From IMG/VR virus record IMGVR_UViG_3300037296_000122, positions 1 through 34,938 of that record: a stretch of DNA of 34,938 nt; one strand, given 5' to 3'. Made by a program: the position numbers and the translations under genes. Shown in pieces: positions 29,047 through 34,938 of the stretch. The first letter of the stretch is position 1. Each line of letters opens with the position of its first letter. The notes under the pieces were generated by a model. It was not told the origin of the DNA. It saw only the letters and a list, made by a program, of their open reading frames with translations, and made no database searches. The DNA comes from a virus.

Positions 29047-31847
29047 AAGTTCTCGACCTTAAGACCAATAAACTTGTTGATGATTACTTTGATATTGAAA
29101 ACAAGGTTAGTGCTGGCGAGTATGCTTTTGAGAAAGGCGATATTGAGGTTGTTTCTCCAAGTGGTGAAAAAGGTGTAATTCCTTCGGCTAATATAAAAGA
29201 CGCTTTTAAAACAGGGTTTAAATATTACACGCCACTAATGAAAAAAGAGGACGAACTCAAAAAGGAATACGGCGAGGGAATTGGTGCCGAAGTCGCTGCG
29301 GGTGGCTTAGGTGCTGCAAGAGGGATTACTTTTGGAATCTCGGATCAAATTTTAACCAAATTAGACTTACTAAAACCAGAGGCAATAAAGGCCTATAGAG
29401 ATTTAAATCCTACCTCTTCACTCCTTGGAGAGATTGGCGGGACTGTTGGCCCCGCATTGTTGTCGGGTGGTTCCAGTTTACTTGCTAAGGGTGCAGCTAA
29501 AACACTCCCCTCACTAGCCTTAAAAGGTGGTATGGGCGCGGGTAAAATCGCAGCAAAGGGTATTCAAGGTAAAATAGCAAACAAAGCGGTTTCTAAGATA
29601 GTTGAGAATACAACTAAAGCTGGCGTTGGTTCGGCTGTTGAGGGTGCTCTTTATGGTACGGGTCAATTAATTTCAGAGGACGCTCTCGGTGATGCTGAGT
29701 TTAACGCTGAAAATCTTCTAGCTTATGGTGCCGAGGGTGCCGCATACGGTGGTTTAATTGGTGGAGCTATACCTTTAGTCGGGTCGGCAATTGGAAAGGT
29801 CGCAAAAGGCTCTAAGAGGGTTATTGATAAGAATTTGCTAAAGCAGCTTGGCGTTAAAAACGCTGACGATATAATTGAAAGAAATGCTCAAAATCAAGAA
29901 TTTGAATCTATAATTGAAACAATCCAGAAAAAAGAATATCCAAATATTGTGAAGGCTGGAGAAACTCTTGGGATTGAGCCAACTCAAGGAATGTTATCAA
30001 GTAATAAACTTATTCAAGACTTGGAATCTTCTATTTCTCAAGCTCCTACATATTACGGGGGGAAAGTAGCAACCGAAGTTGATGCTGTTTATGACGGTCT
30101 TAGCGGTGCTATCGGCGAGACTGTGGGCGATATTGCTCAAGGGCAAAGAAAATCATTGTTTGAGGCTGGCGAATCAATAAAAACAAATCTATCCAATGAT
30201 CTAAATGAAAAAATAAGCGGCGCTAAAAAGTTTTACAAAGAGCTTGATGAAACGTTTGGTTCTAGTCCCGTTTCTATTGAGATTAAGGATGGTTTGAAAA
30301 AAGATCTTTTAGGTTCTAACGCCAATAGACTATTCAAATCTAAAGATGTTGAAAGTATAAATAGCATGATCGACGCAATAGAAAGTGTAAGTGATGCTAA
30401 AACCGTAAGAACATACATCGGAAAAGAAATGAGCGCGGCTTATAGAGCTGGCGATTTCAATAAATATGAAATATTTGACACTGCATACGACTCTATAACT
30501 AAATTAAGAGAGGACGCAATAAGACAAGCCTCTGGAAATTCAGAGGAAATTATTAATGGATTGAATCGAGCAAATAAGTCTTACGCTGGAATTTTTAAAG
30601 ACTTCGGTGATGTTGCCAAGGCTTTGAAGATTGGTAAAATCAAGGGAGTTAGCCATCTTGAGGATGCTCTTAATGCTATTGAACCCGAAAAGGTTGCTCA
30701 AAGATTTTTTTCAAACAAAAACTTTTCTAATAATGCAAAATTAAAAGAGTTATTCCCAGAGTCTTTTGAGACAGCGAGACAAGTAAAGCTTGGAGATATT
30801 TGGGATAAGTCACAAACTCCTAAAGGTGAAATTTCTGTTCGTAAATTTGTAAATAATATAAAAAAACTAGGAAAAGAAGAGAGTGATTTAATATTTGGGG
30901 CTGACAAGAGAGAGACTCTTGAGGCTATTGAAACACTCGCTAACTCGATTCCTGATAAAGTAGGGCCATCTGGTACAGCTCAAGCACAAGACCTTTTTAA
31001 TTTCTTTTCTATATACACTCAAGGTAGAGATGCGATCAGGTATGCTCTTTATAGAAAGGGCGAGAAAGGAATAAATAAATATCTAAATGAAACTGTAGAT
31101 GTATTTAAAAACATCGAGAGAAGCTCAAATCAAGCCAAGGTTGCAATCTCTGACTCAGTTGAGTCGTTTATAAAAGGGACTTCTCAAGTTCCTACAATCG
31201 CAATGCTGAACGCTGGAGAGTCAAGGAACTACGATCAAGCTATTAAGTACCTTGCTGAGTATGAACTGCAACCAGAGGAAACTTTGGAGAAGATTACAGG
31301 TAAAAATAAGATGTTATTTGATAATGCTCCAAAGACCTCGGAGGCTTTCGCTGGTAAAACTATGCAAGTTTTCCAATTCTTAAAAGAAAAACAACCCGCG
31401 TCTTATGATGGTATGGGTTACTTCAATAAATACCAAACTAGCAAATCCGAAAAAATGAAATTCATGCGTTACTATAATTATGCCAATGATCCTAAAAGGG
31501 TATTTTCAGACCTTAAAAATGGCTTTGTTCGCCCAGAGGGTGTTGAGACTATGAGGACTCTTTATCCAAGAATGTATGAAGAGCTATATAACGAGATAAC
31601 TTCGAGAGTGGCAGAAAAAGAAGACCTAACTTATAAGCAAAAGAAAAACCTCTATAATATGCTTTCAATCGTTGGGGCTTCTTCTTTGATTCCAGACAAT
31701 TTAAAAATGCTTCAAGGTCAAATGCAAGAGACACAAGAGACTGTTAAGGCCCAAACAAATCAAAATAAAAACAATCTAAGAGTTACAGGTTTGAGAGAAG
31801 TTTCTCAGGCTGACAGATTTAAAACTAAACTCGATAAGATATCATAG
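29043..31847 (+). CDS. Large internal virion / DNA ejection protein 2
   Basis: The 934-aa product has a short beta-like head (VLDLKTNKLVDDYFD), then glycine-alanine-rich hydrophobic stretches at about 80-105, 130-175 and 230-260 (GAEVAAGGLGAARGITFGIS), and long helical regions to the end. This is the usual make-up of the large ejection protein of podoviruses. No transglycosylase or peptidase motif is seen, so any wall-degrading activity must lie elsewhere. It is the last gene before a 64-bp gap leading to the fibre genes. Confidence 0.78.
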   Translation: MKVLDLKTNKLVDDYFDIENKVSAGEYAFEKGDIEVVSPSGEKGVIPSANIKDAFKTGFKYYTPLMKKEDELKKEYGEGIGAEVAAGGLGAARGITFGISDQILTKLDLLKPEAIKAYRDLNPTSSLLGEIGGTVGPALLSGGSSLLAKGAAKTLPSLALKGGMGAGKIAAKGIQGKIANKAVSKIVENTTKAGVGSAVEGALYGTGQLISEDALGDAEFNAENLLAYGAEGAAYGGLIGGAIPLVGSAIGKVAKGSKRVIDKNLLKQLGVKNADDIIERNAQNQEFESIIETIQKKEYPNIVKAGETLGIEPTQGMLSSNKLIQDLESSISQAPTYYGGKVATEVDAVYDGLSGAIGETVGDIAQGQRKSLFEAGESIKTNLSNDLNEKISGAKKFYKELDETFGSSPVSIEIKDGLKKDLLGSNANRLFKSKDVESINSMIDAIESVSDAKTVRTYIGKEMSAAYRAGDFNKYEIFDTAYDSITKLREDAIRQASGNSEEIINGLNRANKSYAGIFKDFGDVAKALKIGKIKGVSHLEDALNAIEPEKVAQRFFSNKNFSNNAKLKELFPESFETARQVKLGDIWDKSQTPKGEISVRKFVNNIKKLGKEESDLIFGADKRETLEAIETLANSIPDKVGPSGTAQAQDLFNFFSIYTQGRDAIRYALYRKGEKGINKYLNETVDVFKNIERSSNQAKVAISDSVESFIKGTSQVPTIAMLNAGESRNYDQAIKYLAEYELQPEETLEKITGKNKMLFDNAPKTSEAFAGKTMQVFQFLKEKQPASYDGMGYFNKYQTSKSEKMKFMRYYNYANDPKRVFSDLKNGFVRPEGVETMRTLYPRMYEELYNEITSRVAEKEDLTYKQKKNLYNMLSIVGASSLIPDNLKMLQGQMQETQETVKAQTNQNKNNLRVTGLREVSQADRFKTKLDKIS

Positions 31848-31859
31848 AAGTAAATTAAT

Positions 31860-31916
31860 CTCATCAGTCATTGAGGTCTAGGGCAAAAATCCAAATCCAA
31901 TAGGAGGACTGATGGG
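31860..31916 (+). promoter_or_regulatory. Long-range hairpin burying the start codon of the next gene
   Basis: CTCATCAGTC (31860-31869) pairs with GACTGATGGG (31907-31916) over ten positions with one T-G pair. The right arm contains the ATG at 31912-31914, and the ribosome-binding TAGGAGG sits at the base of the 37-base loop. Folding would hide the start codon. Confidence 0.5.
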
Positions 31917-32268
31917 AAGACGACATTTTACAAAACCATTTAATATTTTAAACGAGCAAGATGCTAGCACAGGTTTCGAGTCTGCGTGGACTGACGTTTC
32001 ACAATACGACAATATTAGTTACTTGATAGATTGGACTGATACCGTTGATGGTGTTTTGTCTGTTGTCTCATCTGATAAAAACGGCGGCGGTGTAGAGCAT
32101 AAGCTAGACTTCGGTTCTATTATTCCAATAAATGACTCTGTAGTTCCTAAACAACATCAAATTGTTATTAACACAATCGCTCAAAGCTTTTTTAAACTTT
32201 CTTTTGAGTCAACGTCTGGGACGGGTGTTTTGAACGCTGTCATAACCATGACAAGTAAGGGGGCGTAA
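31912..32268 (+). CDS. Small beta-rich tail-associated protein
   Basis: A 118-aa protein (MGRRHFTKPFNILNEQDAST...) composed of short strands with Ser/Thr/Asp turns and no Cys, suggesting a beta-sandwich. AGGAGG precedes its ATG, but the start is inside a long hairpin. It overlaps the fibre gene by one base. It is probably a fibre-attachment or tail-surface protein; no family is certain. Confidence 0.65.
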   Translation: MGRRHFTKPFNILNEQDASTGFESAWTDVSQYDNISYLIDWTDTVDGVLSVVSSDKNGGGVEHKLDFGSIIPINDSVVPKQHQIVINTIAQSFFKLSFESTSGTGVLNAVITMTSKGA

Positions 32269-33314
32269 TGAGCTTATATGTATTTCCTCCAGTTTCGCTT
32301 TCAATTGCTTCGGCACCTACGAGTTTCGTAAAAGACAATATTAATGTGACGGTCACTGAGAATGATAGTGATGTAACCCAAAACAAACCATTGCCTAGTA
32401 AGTTATTTATTGAAAAAGATGGCGAGTCTATACCTGTTAATAAGGATAGCGTAACGGCTGCAAACACTGTTGCTATACCTGTCGAGATCGTTGCTGTAGA
32501 TGGCGCAGAAATCAACATAACGGCTGGCGATATCAACGTCCAGACATCACACACAGGGGTAAATTTTGACTCTCAGAGAATTGGCAACGGTACAAATCTA
32601 CTTGATGTTAATGCTAGTGGTGAGGCACTTGTTAATGATGCACTTTCTCATACAAAACTAGATGCTGTAATTGCCAAGGACTTCGCAACAGAGGTAACTC
32701 TTGCGGCTCTTTTGGCTAAGATCATAGCAGCACCATCAACAGAGGCAAAACAAGATTTAGTAATTGCTGAACTAGAGAAAAAAGCTGACTTAACCGAGAC
32801 TCAACCTGTTAGCGTTGCTGCTTTACCACTTCCGAGTGGCTCATCAACAGAGGCGAAGCAAGACGATAATATTGCTGAATTAGTAGCAATAAAAGCTATT
32901 GATTTTTCAACAGAAACAACTCAAGCCGCTGTCAGTGGTAAGTTAACAACAATTAGTGACAACATAATAAGCCTTTTAAATACTGCAAAATTATCAATAT
33001 CAAGAGTTGTTGGGCCAATACTTCCAGCATCTACGCAAATACCAAAAAGCTCATCACTACCTCTTGAGATAGTCGCATCAACAACAAAAATCACAAGAAA
33101 AATTCAAACAATTGAAGATGTTGGTGAGTTTATAGGTCTTTACATCGGAGCTGCAAGCAGCGAAACGCTTCACTGTATTCTACCTCTTGCGGGTGGTGAA
33201 GTTGATCTAAACCTTCCAGTAGGTACCCGCCTTTCAATACGACACATGAAAGACACAAATATAACATCATCAACTTTCTTTTCAGCAAATCTTTTCTGGG
33301 ACAACGTACTATGA
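32268..33314 (+). CDS. Tail fibre-like protein with STEAKQD repeats
   Basis: A 348-aa protein. The N-terminal 110 residues are beta-rich and Val/Asp-rich. At about 138-225 a degenerate repeat appears: ATEVTLAALLAKI, STEAKQDLVIAEL, STEAKQDDNIAEL, STETTQAAVSGKL. The last 100 residues form a strand-rich domain ending in a Trp (FWDNVL). Repeats of the ST.AKQD type are found in phage tail fibres as trimeric helical rods. Its stop overlaps the next start (ATGA). It is likely to be the rod or linker for the receptor-binding protein. Confidence 0.75.
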   Translation: MSLYVFPPVSLSIASAPTSFVKDNINVTVTENDSDVTQNKPLPSKLFIEKDGESIPVNKDSVTAANTVAIPVEIVAVDGAEINITAGDINVQTSHTGVNFDSQRIGNGTNLLDVNASGEALVNDALSHTKLDAVIAKDFATEVTLAALLAKIIAAPSTEAKQDLVIAELEKKADLTETQPVSVAALPLPSGSSTEAKQDDNIAELVAIKAIDFSTETTQAAVSGKLTTISDNIISLLNTAKLSISRVVGPILPASTQIPKSSSLPLEIVASTTKITRKIQTIEDVGEFIGLYIGAASSETLHCILPLAGGEVDLNLPVGTRLSIRHMKDTNITSSTFFSANLFWDNVL

Positions 33315-34938
33315 AAAACATTTTAACTTTAATCGCATTTATTCTTGTCTCCTTTGAAGCTTTTTCGGCTGCGGGTTCATTCCCTCAAGGCGATCATGTA
33401 AAGCTCTTAAAAGACAAAATTGAGTATAAAAATTCAAAAATACAAATAATAGGTGGCTCAGGCCAACCCAAGACTTTAGGTGTGGAAGCCGAAGAGGGTT
33501 CAATTTTAAATAACGCTCAGGCATTATTCCACAAGAAAGGTGTTGCAAATACTGATTGGGATAAGGTTATTGTTGATCGCGATCTCTGGAATATCTTTAG
33601 AGAGTCAAAATTTGAGGTCTCAATTGAAGGTTGGGCGCTATCAAGTACGTGTTTGCCCGATTATGAGCAAGTCATTCCTTGGTTCAGAAAATCTCTGAAA
33701 CTTATATGTGACGATGAAAATTTTACTTTAACTGAAGAGTCAACAGATATTGCGGGGGTGGATGCAACAGGATTGGCGAGTGTCTACGTTAAAGCTAGTT
33801 CGGCGGGTGTTAAACTAAAAGTATTAGCTAATGGCGTAACCGATATTGAGCAAGAACTACCTAAAATAGAAAAAATGAGAAGGTTTCAAATTCCTTTTGT
33901 TGTTGACGATACTTCAAATGGAATCGAGATATCAGCAACAAGCTACACAGGAACAGTCTATATTGATAACGCAAAACTAGGCATAGCTCCAGAGGGGTAT
34001 ATATCTAATGTTAATGGTACGAGGTTTATAGGCTCTATGGCATTTCTTAAAAGTAGCCCCATCGATACAGACTGTAGGGTAAATTCTGCTTCAACTTCTT
34101 TTGTTTTAGCCAATTTAACAGGATGTAATACCGCAGGAGTTTTTAAGAACTTAATTCCAGATGAGTCAACATTGAGACCTTCTTTTAAACTAAATGTTGT
34201 TAGTGGGAATACCTACAACTTTCTAGTTAATGACTTTATATACCAATATAATGCCGATGCTATTTGTGAAACGGCTATTTCAGTAGACGGTGGTACAACT
34301 AATCACATACTAAGAAGAAAATCAAGAAATGACACCGCTTATTACGATCAAAGTCAATCAGGTTCAAGCTACGAATTTACGGCAACAACAACAGGGGAAA
34401 TTGTAGTTCAATACCGAACAAGAAATAGTGTCGCTTCTCAATGTGAATTTATGAATAGGCTTGGTGATGTTAAGATTTCAGTCTACGAATACCCAGACCT
34501 ACCACAAGCTATATTAAAGCAGAATACAGAGTTGACGGCTAAGACGGCTAATGCCTTAGGTGCAAAAGTTTCTTCTCTGGGAGCTGTTTCTGATGCACCT
34601 TTTGACTGGCTATCTTGTTCTAATCCAAGCACAGGAACCTATACTTGTATTTTCTCGGGAACATTCTACACGGTATCACCTATCTGTACGGTTACTACAT
34701 CGAGGGGAGATAACAATAGAAATGAAGATGTAGTCACATCTTCTACAGGAATTACTGTCAGGTTAGGTGCTACAACTACAGCTGCCAGCTCTTCCTTTAA
34801 CATTAACTGTTCCAGAGGGAAACCAGACTATAACAAATCAATAGAAATGATAGGCAAGCTCAACCAAACCTCAATAGCAAAAGACGAAGATAAATATACA
34901 GAGACAGAAAAGAAGTGGGGTTTCTGGAATGGTGAGCA
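33311..34938 (+). CDS. Fibre-like adhesin with Sec signal peptide (runs off the right edge)
   Basis: From ATG 33311 the frame is open for 542 full codons to the end; joining to base 1 gives 556 aa. It starts MKNILTLIAFILVSFEAFSA, a clear Sec signal peptide with likely cleavage after S19 or A21. The mature part has a lectin-like beta-sandwich region (QIPFVVDDTSNGIEISATSY, then VYIDNAKLG), several Cys (for example around TCLPDYEQ, LICDDEN, INCSRGKPDY) and a polar end. It follows the repeat fibre by a 4-base overlap. Virion proteins normally lack signal peptides, so this may be an exported, disulfide-bonded surface or fibre-related protein. The role is inferred from place and strand content. Confidence 0.72.
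   Translation, partial: MKNILTLIAFILVSFEAFSAAGSFPQGDHVKLLKDKIEYKNSKIQIIGGSGQPKTLGVEAEEGSILNNAQALFHKKGVANTDWDKVIVDRDLWNIFRESKFEVSIEGWALSSTCLPDYEQVIPWFRKSLKLICDDENFTLTEESTDIAGVDATGLASVYVKASSAGVKLKVLANGVTDIEQELPKIEKMRRFQIPFVVDDTSNGIEISATSYTGTVYIDNAKLGIAPEGYISNVNGTRFIGSMAFLKSSPIDTDCRVNSASTSFVLANLTGCNTAGVFKNLIPDESTLRPSFKLNVVSGNTYNFLVNDFIYQYNADAICETAISVDGGTTNHILRRKSRNDTAYYDQSQSGSSYEFTATTTGEIVVQYRTRNSVASQCEFMNRLGDVKISVYEYPDLPQAILKQNTELTAKTANALGAKVSSLGAVSDAPFDWLSCSNPSTGTYTCIFSGTFYTVSPICTVTTSRGDNNRNEDVVTSSTGITVRLGATTTAASSSFNINCSRGKPDYNKSIEMIGKLNQTSIAKDEDKYTETEKKWGFWNGE

Noticed and set aside
32240-32554. 104-codon minus-strand frame over the fibre gene
   Set aside because: Antisense shadow of two overlapping late genes with no translation signal.

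Overview
This window reads as one temperate, short-tailed (podovirus-like) bacteriophage genome, probably complete and circularly permuted rather than a prophage slice. The last reading frame runs open off the right edge. If base 34938 is joined to base 1, it stays in frame and stops at TAA 41-43, four bases before the first left-edge gene. The left edge carries lysis genes, which normally follow the tail genes, so gene order also fits a circle. Only the 3' end of a leucine-type tRNA (1567-1594) is present, beside the integrase, as expected for attP and not for a prophage end.

Layout. (1) 1-1381, rightward: end of the late operon with a fibre C-terminus, a membrane/coiled-coil protein, an M15 peptidoglycan peptidase and a possible overlapping spanin pair. 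(2) 1382-1690: attP region with a tRNA-Leu 3' end between two 26-bp direct repeats. (3) 1686-12049, leftward: a long early operon, starting at a Cro-like gene, then a hypothetical gene, an ERF annealing protein, a YqaJ exonuclease, replication initiator and loader candidates, a metzincin-motif lipoprotein, many tightly packed small genes (several under 60 aa, found by reading the minus strand), a DUF3850 protein and a zinc-ribbon tyrosine integrase. (4) 12050-12158: divergent control region with repeated ATACAAT-type operators. (5) 12159-13155, rightward: a short XRE repressor and a secreted small protein with its own promoter. (6) 13267-34938, rightward late operon: a sigma-factor-like protein, DNA methyltransferase, small terminase candidate, GNAT protein, RusA-like nuclease, large terminase, portal, scaffold, major capsid protein, terminator, head completion and adaptor proteins, a large tail nozzle-like protein, a second GNAT, an S74-domain protein, two ejection-type proteins and tail fibres.

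Host. The DNA is AT-rich. Two lipoboxes, two Sec signal peptides and a spanin-like pair indicate a Gram-negative host. A Bdellovibrionota/Bacteriovorax-like marine host would fit the style of the secreted proteins, but nothing here proves it.

How it works together. The repressor and Cro-like protein compete at 12065-12174. The leftward operon makes recombination and replication proteins plus the integrase. The sigma-like protein at the head of the late operon probably directs host RNA polymerase to late promoters; a sigma-28-like motif lies before the capsid gene. The most unusual elements are the phage-encoded sigma factor, the surface metalloprotease lipoprotein, the Sec signal peptide on a fibre-like protein, an exact threefold 26-bp hairpin/ribosome-binding cassette, a gene split by an in-frame stop, and a start codon buried in a long-range hairpin.
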